Source: Parus major (lineage: Eukaryota > Chordata > Aves > Passeriformes > Paridae). From it: a DNA stretch of 64,000 nucleotides. Under the pieces are notes generated by a model. That model did not search any database and was not told the DNA's origin. It worked only from the letters and a program-made list of their open reading frames with translations. This document shows, piece after piece, positions 1-12,900 of this stretch; position 1 is the stretch's first letter, and every line of letters begins with the position of its first letter. Both the position numbers and the translations under genes were made by a program. The DNA is taken from NCBI RefSeq assembly GCF_001522545.3, contig NC_031769.1, positions 135,974,605-136,038,604 of the forward strand. Reading direction: 5' to 3'.

Positions 1-3000
1 TCCTGCTGAAATCACAGAATTCTGCTTACAGGACTTGCCCTGGAAATTGAAAAACTACAGCATCATCAGCCTGAGTAGATACAAATCCAAAGCTCCCACC
101 TCTTCAGAGAGTGCCCTTGCTCCATGGCTTTCATTGAAGCTGTGCCATTTCTGTGCAGTCAGGAATGTGGAATTTGTTTGGCCTGCAAAGAAAATTGAAA
201 AAGGGGGACTATTCCTGTAATCTAATAGGCAAAACACTGCTGGAGAGGACAGGAAGCTAAAATAGTTCTTTCCCGAGGGCCTGCTTAGAATATGTATTTT
301 CCATGTAACAGTTTTAGGTTAGAATGAATTAGAGACATTGGAAGGAAAACAGAAACACAGGAACTTTCCTGTTTCCACAATGGACACATCCCCCTCTCTC
401 ACAGTTGGCCTCTCCTGCTTAATTTTTGTTTCTGGCCCCAGTTCTTTCACCATTTCTTGTACAAGGACTTTGTCTTAATGGATAGGTGTATGACTGGTGT
501 GGCATAAGACTAGTCAATTGATGGTGAATGAGACTGTTGCATGATAAAAAAGCAACAAAGATGTTCAATATTTAGAACATCTTGAATCCTGCACTCAGCT
601 AGTGGCACCTGAGTCGCAGCTGCAAAGTATCAAAGCCTAGGGGAACACAGAGTACCGAACATACTCAGCATTTCTTAACAGCTGGCTTAGATATCTTCTG
701 GAAGACAATAAAAGTACCCACTTCTACATATTCTTAATATTGTTTGAGTTGATAAATTTCACTTTTGGAATGTCTTGATAAACTACCTACAAAGAAGCAG
801 CAAGCTCATATGCTAGCTTTGGTCCTCATTGCAACTTCGGGAAAATAAAATAACCCAACTTAAATGTTCAAATCTGTTTCTGAGAGAACTAAAAGTAATA
901 TCTAAAATTGTAGACTCCATAAAAAGACAGGAATGCCTGCTTAAGAGCAAATTTCAAGCTGTCATGAAATTTTCAAGTGCCATTCCTAAAGACAAGAGTT
1001 TTTTTTTAAAATCCACCAAACAGGGAGATCTTTAGCTACAGGTAATTTCATCTTTTTTGCCTTTACCTTCTGATAGGGGTATAAGCAAGAAAGTGCTATT
1101 ACAAAGGACAGCTATAATTCAAATCAAATGCAAATCTTCAGCCATGTTCTGGAAAGGTAAAAATTTTCAGAGTTTTGCATATAAAGTCCCATGAAGTTTG
1201 CAAAGTCTCAGAATATTTTGCATGAAGGAACTGTTACTTTCATACAATATTTGCTAAATTATTGTAAATAATTTAAATAAAATAATAATAAAATAAAATA
1301 AATAAAAGAAAAATTTGTCTCATCTTGCAATTTGAAATTAAATTGTCATGTTTTTTTTCTCCATTACCTCTTCCTGTATTACCTAGGCCACAAAAACCAT
1401 CAGTCTTATCCACGCAGGAGAGCTTGCCAAATAGAAGTGGCAGCATTGTGTCCTGAAAACCTGAACTTTCTGTTCCCAGTTTTCCTGTTCTCCTCAAAGT
1501 GGGTCCAGCTGGAAACAGGTGGCAGCATTGTTTCGGATGCCACAGGTCCTAAAGCTACAATACAAAGATCTAGTCTCCCCATAGTAAATGAGAACAAATG
1601 GAAAGCTGTTGTCATTGATAATTGGCTATAAATAAGACAAGTTTTGATAAAATGGGAAAAGAAACAGTTTGGCTCTGACCTTGGAGAGCCAAGACATCAG
1701 AAATATCTTGCAGAGAGTTCTCACTCAGCTTGAAAAATCTTTTGGCATTTGGAGCCTCTAATTTTTGCTCTGGTTTTAGCCATGTCAATGGCATAGAACC
1801 ATCCTCATGCTGGACATTTGAGACAAGACTATGTGTGAAAAAGTAAACTTTACCAACAGGATGGCATTGGACAAACATTCATCAGATACTTTTTCATGTT
1901 GCATCTATTATGTTTGGATTTGAGACATACCTGTGTACCATTTAGAAAAAAAAGTCTGAATTCTAATTGAATGAGACTGTAAACTTGCATGTAATTATAT
2001 TCCTTTTTAACACATTATAATTTTGCAATACTTTTATACATAAGATATTTCCATCATTATTTCACATGTTTAAAATACCAGGGTTTGTTATTATTTTTGT
2101 TGGGCATATAGAAAGAAATAAAAGAGCAAGGAGTGGAGAAAAGGACAAGAAGGGAGGGAGAAAAAGAGCAGGCAAGCACAAGAGAAATTTATAAAACAAC
2201 TATGGCTTTATAAATAGAGGTCACAATCTCATATTCAGTCTTTCCTTCAGTATATTTACAGAATTGTAACATGGTATTTTTATGGTGTAAAAAGATATTA
2301 ATTCCAGCATTGTTTAAGTGGGAGGCAAAGAAAGATATTCTGGTTTCAATTAGGAAAGACAGATATATAAACAGGTTCTCTTGGAAGGTCCTGATAGGAA
2401 CAAAAGAATGTGATATTGATGGACACGGGGGACTCAGACCTGCTCTTGTTCAAACCACTGGAACAAACTCCCTTTGGCTTCAGGGCTGCAGGATCCAGCA
2501 CATGCCTAGGTCACGAGCAGGTTTAGCATACATGTTGAAATGGCTTTGGTTTCTGAGTACTGATGGCTCCATCCCCAGGAATCTGGATCTCACTGCCATT
2601 ACCCACAGTCAATGGCAGCCAAAGGCCTGAATTTCTGCCTTAAGAAAGGTTGAAGCCTGGCCATAAATACTTTCCAGAGAATGGCAGTTATTATGGCAAC
2701 ACTGTTCCCATTGCTCTAGTTAAGATTGTGTCAGTATTTAAATTATAAACCCCTGTTTGCAGGGGTTTACATCTTGGCTATAAACATTTGCCAAGAGATG
2801 AAAATTGGCATGCACTGCCCTATTTTTAATATCAAATCTTGGAAAAAATCAGACTGGGTTTTTTATACTGCAAGAGGGAAAAGAGTTGGAGGTTTGTTGT
2901 GGGAGGTGAGGTGCATTTTGGTGTTATATAACATATAACGTGTTTATATACAGAGATGGAGTGCATGTATATTCCTAAAATGTAAAATTTGCTCTCAGTT

Positions 3001-6000
3001 TTTTAATTAAATGTTTCTGGGCACTGAAAGGTTTGTTGTTTTAAATGCATTTGTGTAAAAGTGCTAAAAACAAAATGAGAACATCGCAGCTAATTTATTT
3101 CTTAACTGTATGATTTTTAATAGGCATATAGCAACGTATATCAAAAATATGTTGCCTCTAAAATACTAATATTTTTGTGCTTTGTAAAGAGGTTGTCATG
3201 CTTACATTTTTGGGGTTTTTTTCTGAATACAAATAGTCCTTTTTAAATTGTAGAAAACAAAGTGCATTTACTTGTGGCAACTCTTACTTAAGGTGTCTTA
3301 GATGTTTCTACTTTGAGTGTTCACATATGAAAACATCTCTGGCCAAAGAATTCATCCTTCAGCAGGAGCCAGAGGTGCATGCTCTAGCCCCAACCCTCTG
3401 TGTGTTAACCTCTGGCTTGCAAAGGGGTGATGCCTATTGTTTTCCCAGAGTTTCTCTCATTCTAAAAATCCTTTGAAATCCCCCTCCATTTCTCACTGAC
3501 CTGGTGTTTTTGAATGTGTATGATTGCGGCTTTGATTGTATTTTGATATATATATTAATACTTGGTGACTGCAAGAAATACTCCCCAGTGAAGTGCAATT
3601 TTCTTGAAGGAGAGTTTTACATTTCTAATGAAGACAGAGAGACCAGATTCACAGAACAGCATCACTGGATATGCTGTCAGATGAAGGTACCTGAGGCCCA
3701 TGCCACAAATTGAAAGTGCAATATGAAAACTTTGGCAGGAGTGACAGTTTCCAGTGCTCAGTGAAAGTTGTGAAACAAAACTGTTTCAGCATTCCCAAGG
3801 CCAAAAGGATCATTATTTCCTTATATTACATATACAGAAGGAAAGAGCTGGTGAGAATTACACATTCACCACCTTAGCAAAAACTAGACATATGTCTAGT
3901 GGTATATCTCAAGCAGGCAGCTTCTGGAAGAAGACTGAAACCTCCTGTTTCAGTTTAAAAGAGAATACATGAATTTTAAATCCTTCCAGGCTTGGGTGAC
4001 CAAGACATCTTCTCATTCTTTCCATTTGTAATCCACAGCTTCAACGTGGCCAAGTTGATCTACCAAGAGAGCCAACCCATCAGGTCCACATCTGTCTTTT
4101 GCCATGCCTTATGTTTATCTACAGATCCTTCTACGGAAATGGATGTTGTGTCAAAGTTACTGATACTGCATTGTGGTGGTGGACAAGTATGTGCTTATAT
4201 AGGTGTGTTGGCACTGACTATAGGAATAAAAAGGCCTGGAATTATTTTTTCCCATTTCTGAGCCCTACTAATTAGTCTGTAGCTGCATAGGAAATCACAG
4301 GCTTTAAGCTGTGAGAACAGTGAAGGAGGTTACCCATCTGAGCAATGAAGACTTTATTACACAGCTGTAGGGGAATGGGGGAACAGAAATCTCCATAGAT
4401 ACTGTCTGGTCCCTACAGTCAGCAGGAACCTTGGATTTCTCACAGACTAATCTAACTTATGGATTAAATTGAAGATCTGCAAAGCTCTCAGGAACCCTGG
4501 AAATGTCAGGTCTGCATAGACTGAAAACAAATAAGAGGAAGGTAATTACCACAATTAATTTAATACTCAATGTAAATTAAAGTTAATTATTCCTTTGTTT
4601 CATTTCTGATTAAAAGAAAATTATTTTTACAAATAGCATTATACCCATAAATCTATTCTTCTATTCATTGCCTTTAATACCTAATACACTACTTTCAGCA
4701 CTGGTCTTATAGGTCTGAGAGGACTGTGACTACAAACAATAACCATCCCTATCTTTCCTTGAATGGATAAGGATACACCCCTTAATCACATCTTTTGAAA
4801 TTATATTGCTAGGTAAAAAAGGCTCTTTGCATCTTACACCTCTCTCATCCTTAACAATTTTCAGAGAGTAGAGAAAGGTCAATATGATACTGAGTACCAG
4901 CTCATTATGAGATATTATTGAGCATGATAATTGTTTGAGCTCTTCCATAACATGACTACGTACTTCACTGCATATATTAATGAATAAGCCATTATTTAAA
5001 TGCCAATTTGTCTCTGACTGTTATAAGTAATAAGCCTCTGAGTACATAAATTCAGATAAGGCCCTTTAGTGTAATGCATAGCACATTATTTCATCTGGTG
5101 AAATAAGAGAACAAGTACCAGCTAACAAAATAGAAAATCATCAGGTTTGTTGTTTTTTTTTTTTAACCTGAGGCTATGGAGATATATTTTTCTTGTTTAT
5201 TTCTTCTGTCAGCAAAAGAAAGGCAAGTTGAAAAACAAAACTGAGCCTGTCTGGTACAATTCTGAGCAATTAGCACCACTGAGATAATGAAAACTCTTAT
5301 TTATGTGTAAAGACGCTCTGCTACTTCAGGGCAAAGCTTCACTGAACACCAAGGCCTTTTTCTATTAGATGGTCAAATAAGTCCATCAATCTCCTGCTCC
5401 AAAGAATATCCAGTGCAGTTTCAGAGAAGATAAAAAATGGGAATGATGGCAAGGGAAATGGAAGTTAGTTGGTACCATTGACTAGAAATTGATGCCCAGT
5501 CCAGTCATTTCGAATCATGTGCGAGGGCTGTTGAAGAATCACGACTATGACAGAAACTGTCAAGATGTGCAGACCTGTATGTTAGTAACTACAAACCTGC
5601 TCAGAACTATATAAGAGGGAGGAAATAATGTAAAAAGGTAAATATGGGCATAGAGGTATGGAAAAGTTATGAAGCTTCAATAAAAATTTAGAACCCAAAT
5701 ATTATCAGGTGAAAAATGGAGAATTGTGTGAGCATTCAAAACTAGAGAACACAGTGGACAGAGACAGAATCTAAAAGTACTTTTTCCAGTAGTGTCTTGT
5801 ATAATAGAGCAGCAGATGATCAGCTGAGGAGGTAAGGAAAACCATGTACCTAGATGGGTCTAGAGAAATCAGGAAAGACTGAAAAAAAAAATAGATGTGA
5901 TATTGATGAATGAAAGGAATCAAGAAAGCATGGAGAAAACACATTATAAAGCACAATGTATGTGTTACCTGGACCAATGGTGATGGAAGAATGGGTTAAA

Positions 6001-6133
6001 CCCTGCTTAATCTCTTTTCCCAGTCAAGAATGAAAGAAATGAAAATGAGGATCTGTTCAAATAAAGCCCAGAGGAACAGCCACTACAAAAACTGTGGGAG
6101 ATTAAAATGAAGATAGCAAACACAAATAGAATG
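1..6133. other. Gene-free AT-rich DNA
   Basis: No gene, RNA gene or recognisable transposon is supported. Open frames are short and without family motifs; the longest, at 2271-2630, shows nothing recognisable. An (AATAA)n-like AT tract lies at 1272-1311 and a T-run near 5151-5164. Confidence 0.6.
1272..1311. repeat. AT-rich (AATA/AATAA)n microsatellite
   Basis: Forty bases built from AAATA and AATAA units. Confidence 0.85.
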
Positions 6134-6196
6134 GAAAGAAAAGAAAGAAAAGAAAGAAAAGAAAGAAAAGAAAGAAAAGAAAGAAAAGAAAGAAAA
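6134..6196. repeat. 9-bp purine repeat (GAAAGAAAA)n up to the gap
   Basis: Seven perfect copies of GAAAGAAAA run straight into the assembly gap. All purine on the plus strand. Confidence 0.95.
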
Positions 6197-6853
6197 NNNN
6201 NNNNNNNNNNNNNNNNNNNNNNNNNNNNNNNNNNNNNNNNNNNNNNNNNNNNNNNNNNNNNNNNNNNNNNNNNNNNNNNNNNNNNNNNNNNNNNNNNNNN
6301 NNNNNNNNNNNNNNNNNNNNNNNNNNNNNNNNNNNNNNNNNNNNNNNNNNNNNNNNNNNNNNNNNNNNNNNNNNNNNNNNNNNNNNNNNNNNNNNNNNNN
6401 NNNNNNNNNNNNNNNNNNNNNNNNNNNNNNNNNNNNNNNNNNNNNNNNNNNNNNNNNNNNNNNNNNNNNNNNNNNNNNNNNNNNNNNNNNNNNNNNNNNN
6501 NNNNNNNNNNNNNNNNNNNNNNNNNNNNNNNNNNNNNNNNNNNNNNNNNNNNNNNNNNNNNNNNNNNNNNNNNNNNNNNNNNNNNNNNNNNNNNNNNNNN
6601 NNNNNNNNNNNNNNNNNNNNNNNNNNNNNNNNNNNNNNNNNNNNNNNNNNNNNNNNNNNNNNNNNNNNNNNNNNNNNNNNNNNNNNNNNNNNNNNNNNNN
6701 NNNNNNNNNNNNNNNNNNNNNNNNNNNNNNNNNNNNNNNNNNNNNNNNNNNNNNNNNNNNNNNNNNNNNNNNNNNNNNNNNNNNNNNNNNNNNNNNNNNN
6801 NNNNNNNNNNNNNNNNNNNNNNNNNNNNNNNNNNNNNNNNNNNNNNNNNNNNN
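6197..6853. other. Assembly gap, 657 N
   Basis: Unresolved bases between two purine repeats. The gap is most likely caused by the repeat itself and its real length is unknown. Confidence 0.98.
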
Positions 6854-6944
<91 letters not shown>

Positions 6945-6947
6945 AAA
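6854..6947. repeat. (GAAA)n tetranucleotide microsatellite
   Basis: About 23 uninterrupted GAAA units starting at the end of the gap. All purine, so potentially triplex-forming and a likely polymerase stall site. Confidence 0.95.
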
Positions 6948-9900
6948 CATCAAAATTACAGCTTTCATTTGACCAAGAAACCTGGAGAATTCAGACCTGT
7001 AAAAACATAAACATATTCTCTGTTTGTCTTTCCTCTTCTCCCTCTCTACAGCTACACTAGTAGTGTTCATATCCACAGACCTCTATATCTATACATCTAC
7101 TTTTCACACAAGGTTTGAAAGGTCAGAAAAGGTTTTGTTCAAGCAATTCTGGCAGCACAAAAGGTGAATGTGACTGGAGCTAAGAGGGTGGTTCTCACTG
7201 GATAAAATTCTGCATAATAATCTATTGAATGGCCCAATTTCATCTGATCTGTGTTTATAAAAAGAAGAGAAAATGAAAAACTTTAAAAGTAACCAGAAAT
7301 TACAGGTACTTGGCCAAGGAAACTTTGGTCATGCCAGCCAGTAAAGCTGGAAACATCATTATTTGAGTGCTAGACTACAGATAAGGAACTTTGCAATTCA
7401 TACAGTACTTTTCCCATGATAGCTTTGCATGTCAAACGAGGGGAAGAGATGAAGAAAAGAACCAAAATCATTAAGAGTGAAGCAGATTAACCATTTAAGG
7501 AAAACAATAGGGATGTAGGGATGTAATAGGGCAGTTAAGGGACAATAAGGACACAAATAGGAAGAGATCAACAATTTTGCAAATATATTAGATGTAAAAT
7601 GAATAATATGCAATAGAAGTAAAAGTTTTAGATAATGGCTGTAGGTGATATCCAGCCTCAGAAGCTCCCATGAGAGGAAAACATTTTTGATATCAAACAA
7701 AAAATACAGTCTAGCCACATAAACTTGTTCAGAAAAAGAAGCTTAGTGAAGCAGCGTTGCTTTTGTAGGCTTATTTTAAAATTCTTTAATTTTAAATCAC
7801 TGCAAAAATCCTGATTAGCTTTGGGCATCTAATAGCATCAGTGTACTAAACTAGCCCTTGGATTTTAGATGTGTGTAACTTGGAAAACTACCAGTTTAAG
7901 CAGGCTTATACTTGGATAGATAGATCTAAATACCAACAGTATTCCTAACTGCAAAGAATCAAGAGATAATTTGCCTACCTCTATTATTTGTATCCCACCC
8001 CATAGGCAGGATCTGCTAATGACTTGTACAGCACAATGTTTTTCTATCAACACTGCAATTTTAGGAGGGAACATAATATTAAATGAGATTGCATTTACAG
8101 CTTCAGAACATTAAATTTATCTAAAGTAAATATTGCCTGGGATTGCAGCTAGGCACTGAGTAAACAAGTATGACTTCTTAGGCAAGAGTTGCTGGGTATA
8201 AGTGCCATGTTCTAAAGATTTGTTCTGTAAAAATAACTACTCTGGCATTTAAGCCTGGCGAAAACATTGTGCTCCCTAATAAGTAAGCCATCCTCAGGAT
8301 GTCAGTGACACTCACAAGAACTCTAGGGTTTAGGTTTCTCTGCATGAAAGATGAATATCCTTCACAAAGACACTTGTTTATTTTTTTGAATGTAACCATC
8401 ACTCTGAAAGCATCTGGTCCTCAGAGAAATCAAGCTTTTTTCAGAAATCATCTTCATATGAGAAAATACTGGAAGGTGAAATGCGGTGATAATTTCAAAC
8501 ATACTTGCTCTGGCTCTTTTACTGGAATGAGTCTGTAATTCTACTATCTCTGGGGGAAAGACCATCAATCAGGACACTCCACCAGTAGTGTTTTTTAGGC
8601 TCATTCGTGTGGGGAACAGAGAGTATGAAAGAATTTCAATGTGTTTACACTAACATTTAAATAATAGATGAACTAGGAAGATATGAATCATGGGAATCAG
8701 TTGTCCCAGTCACTGCAGCCTGAATTGAATCATAGGACAGTTGGTTTTTATTTATGTATTTTTGTAGTTGATGCCAAATACACAGTACAACAAGTTCTAC
8801 AGAATATAACATACAGTAAGAATTATACTCCATGTCATGTCATTATTCTCAAAAAAGCACCAGAAAGGATCAAGCTGAGAATCTTATTTCTGGAGGTTGC
8901 TTTCAAACTGGGTAAGGGACACTTTCTTTGTGACTGAAGGCAGAGGAGAAAGAAATTACTACAGAAGGGCAAATAATTTCCAAAAGGAATCAGCAGCCTA
9001 CACAGGCAGAATTGATAACTGAGCAACAAAGAGCCTGTCTGCATCTTGGTATCACCTTTTATGAAAACATGGGGACATTTATAATTTTAGACATTCCGAA
9101 GTATACTTCTATTAGGACTTCTGGATGAATGTTTGTAAGATGCATTAATTCCAATATTGCATTAAAAACTAAATTAAAGGGCAAAGATTTAAAAATATTC
9201 CCTAACAGAGAAGATATGGGTGCCTGTCACTGCTGGATACCTGCTTGAAATACAACAAATGGAAGAACACAATAGAAGGCAAATATTTTTACAAAAAGGG
9301 GCATTTGCATAATTTTAAAGGCATAATTCAGATGAACTATCTCCATTGTGTTGTTTTGTGCTACATCTTTAATTCTATTTTTTTAATTGAGGTAATAATA
9401 GCAATAAAAAAGGGGAAAATATAAAAAATATAACAAATATAAAAATATAACAAATGGCTATGGCGATTTTACAAAAACAGATGTTGGCTAGACATGGGCT
9501 GCCCTCCAACTGTTCCAAGTCTTGTCCAATTTGTGATCAAGAGAAGGGATAAACACTTGCTTTACACCAGTCTGTCATAATATTTCATCTCAAAGAAACA
9601 AATTCATGGTGGTTTAAATAATTCATGGTGGATATAAATAATTGTTTATCACCCCCTATTTGTTGAAGGAACTAGCAATTTGTTATGAAAAGGAAATTTT
9701 AGAGAATTAATTACTCTCAATGGAGGTAGAGATAACAGTGACATCAGTGTGCCTATGTAGCAATATGAATATTTAGGCACTAGAGACAAATAATATCTTC
9801 TTTCCCCCTTCAAAAGGGAAAAACTGCATCAGGGAAATAAACTAATTTCAGATACACTTGTGATATAGTAAAGTGAGATCTACAGTGGCTATTTTTCAAG

Positions 9901-12900
9901 ACAGCTAAACAAAGATTTTGAATGAACAGCAATGCCTATGAGCATTTTTGGAACAATGCTGGACCTCAGCATGTCTGAGCTGATCAGCTGAGTTCCATGG
10001 ATCTTTCTTTGCATGCATTATCTTACAATTTCTCTTACCTTTTTTTATCTTGGTTTTGAACATGCATACCTCTCCTTCTCCCAGCTGGGTGAACTTGAGG
10101 TTTTCAGTGGAAACATCACTGGCATTTGCTGCAGTAGGTGCAGTGTCATTTATTTAAGCTGAAGGAACACATTTACTATCAAAGAAGTTCCCTGAACCTA
10201 GGCTGAGGAAGGTGGTGGAAGCTACACAGCAAGATGCAAGTCAGTCACTGTGTATTCTTTATTCACTACACCATGAAACATATGGCACAATACACCTGGG
10301 GAGCCACCCTCCCTTATGGTGATTCATCCTGCTGAGCAGCACAGCAAGTTCAGTCTGGCATTAAATGTTAGCATATGCAGTCTGGCATACCAAGGAGCTC
10401 ACCGGAATCTGAATTATTGACAACGTAAATGGTCTGTTTGGAAACATCAATTCAGATCAACATCACATAACAAATGAATTAGCCAAAAATAATATGAACA
10501 TATTACAGTCAGATTTTATTCCTTTAAAAAAAAAAAAAATTGCACAGGAACTTTAACATCTGCTTCTCATCTGTCCAGATGATGTGGATTTATTACCTTG
10601 GCATCCAGGTGTACATCATTTCTTGTTACATTTTAGCATACAATACTCATGTCATTCATTTATAGAAATGTCAGAGAGAAATGGTCTTTCAGAAAAGAAA
10701 CTGACTCAGGATGATGAAAAAATAAATTTCAACATTGAATGCTGAAAACACTAAAAAGATGGATAACAAAGATTAATTGCAAAAGTTATTTTGGACTGCA
10801 GTATAATAGGACTCTCTGACAGGCCCATGAATGTACTTTCTTGTGCCTTTTGCAGTTCCAGTCCAGGCTGCTCAAAGGTGTGGAGATCAAAGGTGATCCC
10901 ATATTTGTGGAGTGTCATTTTCAGTACAGCACCTGGGACTATGAGACAGATTTTAAAAGGACATAAAACCTAGAAAGAACACCCCTAGTGGGAGTATGGC
11001 TTCAGCTTCAAAATGACTTGGGGTTCAGATTTCTAATATGAAACATTTGCCTTCAGTAGAATATCCTGGTTCATGCCATTATAAATGCTGGTAAAAGTCC
11101 CCAAAAACTAAAGGGAAGTGAAAAAGTTGGAGAGTAAAGAAACCATTATAAAATGCCAGTATGTGTAACTCTGCAGTTTGAGTCTGATCCATGCTGGAGT
11201 CTTCCATTTCATCCTCTGGAGAGAAAATGACAGCAGGAAACTTCTAATGTCAACCTTCATCTACTTTTCTGCATTTAGTAATGCTTTTTGACTGAATTTC
11301 TTTCCCGCTGCATTTCTTCCCACAACTTTTCTCATTTAATCTCATCTTCCTTCAGCAGCTTGGACTAATCCCACTGATGCCTGTGAATTTTCTGAGTGTG
11401 TTTTTGCATTTGTCAAGAATCATCCAAGCTCTGAATTGGAAAGATACTGGTTATTTGCTCTACAAATATTACAAATATGATGCAGGACAAAGTAAGAATT
11501 TGTCCAGACTGAGATTAAGATACGAGATTGAAATTTACAATGACAAGAAGAAGGCTGAAGGATTCTCTGGGGCTTTGTGACCTTGGAAATCCTCTAATGG
11601 GGACAGGTTGAATATTTTGCAGAGTCCTTTTGTTTCCAAAGGCAACACTAACATAGATTCTTGTGAAAAGGTGAATATATGGAAAGAGTATATAAAGATA
11701 ATTCTTTATCCAGTCCCCCATTAAAAGAGCTTACAACTATACTCTCTATGAATTAGCAAGATAGTTTTTCCATTTCTGCAGGTTAAGACAAAAAGATCTA
11801 CCTATGCATTGAACTATGAACAAAATTTTGCCAAACAACCTGAAAGAGGGTTATTCTCTTATATGTGTAACATCTTTTCATAATTTAATTGTATAACCCT
11901 GGGTTGCAAGAAGGTAAAATTATAGAATTCAGATTTTTCTTTTTCTTTACAAAAACATCATATCCTTTTGCTATTAAGCTTTCTTAAAAAAAAAAAATAA
12001 AAAAAAATAAAGAAGATGATTTGGCCCCCAAAGAGGCTAAGCATGTACGAATTAAAGGATTAGCTAAGAAGAAGTTTCTGCAGATTCATTCAGATTTTAG
12101 AAAAATATAGTACATGTGCCTAAATACTGGAATTCCTAAATGCAGGAATCTGCATTTTCACATGAATCCAGTAAAAGACCATAATAAAATAGTCTTCAAA
12201 GGAAATGCTTCATACATACAAAAAGCAATCTCTTATGTAAGTCCCATGATAGAGTTCTTTATTGACTCTGCAGGAACCAAGCAGAGCAACTACAATTATT
12301 TATAGTAAAAGTACTGAAGGAATTAGAAAATGAACATGCTGAGTTATGGGGGGAAAAAGCAAGCTTTGGGTGGGATGACTATGATGAAAAGTAGCAGGTG
12401 GTAAGGAGAGAAATGCACATCTCTCCTACAAGAAATTTCACAAACTTGAAAATGAAAATTAAATGAAAAATTGAAATGTCACTGTCAAAAAAGTTAATTG
12501 TTCAACTTTTTACAAAATTTTACTTTTTATTGGGTTCAGTTCTGGAAATTTTGGCTAAATCTGTGATTTTTTTTCAGGACAAAGAGTACAATGTCAAGGA
12601 ATAGCTTATAAAAATAGACCAATTCATTTTTTACCCCTAATGCTAATTTAAACCTTGTCTAGCTCCATATGACTTTATGGTGCAAGAGAGCAAGCAACCT
12701 GCAGTAAAAGATTTCATACTTTTTTAACTGTTTAACTGTTTTAACTTTATGAGATACTACATGATTCTTTATGTATACTTATTATAATTCAGTAACACTG
12801 ATAATACCTGTGTTAACGTTTCATTCTTTAATGTAATGTGTAAGCAGTAAAAAATTACCTTTTAAAAAGTAAAGGAAAATTACACCCACCTTATGAATGA

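Noticed and set aside
6102..7076. Open frames of over 300 codons across the first gap
   Set aside because: They consist mainly of N bases and purine-repeat translation (ERK or FLS repeats).
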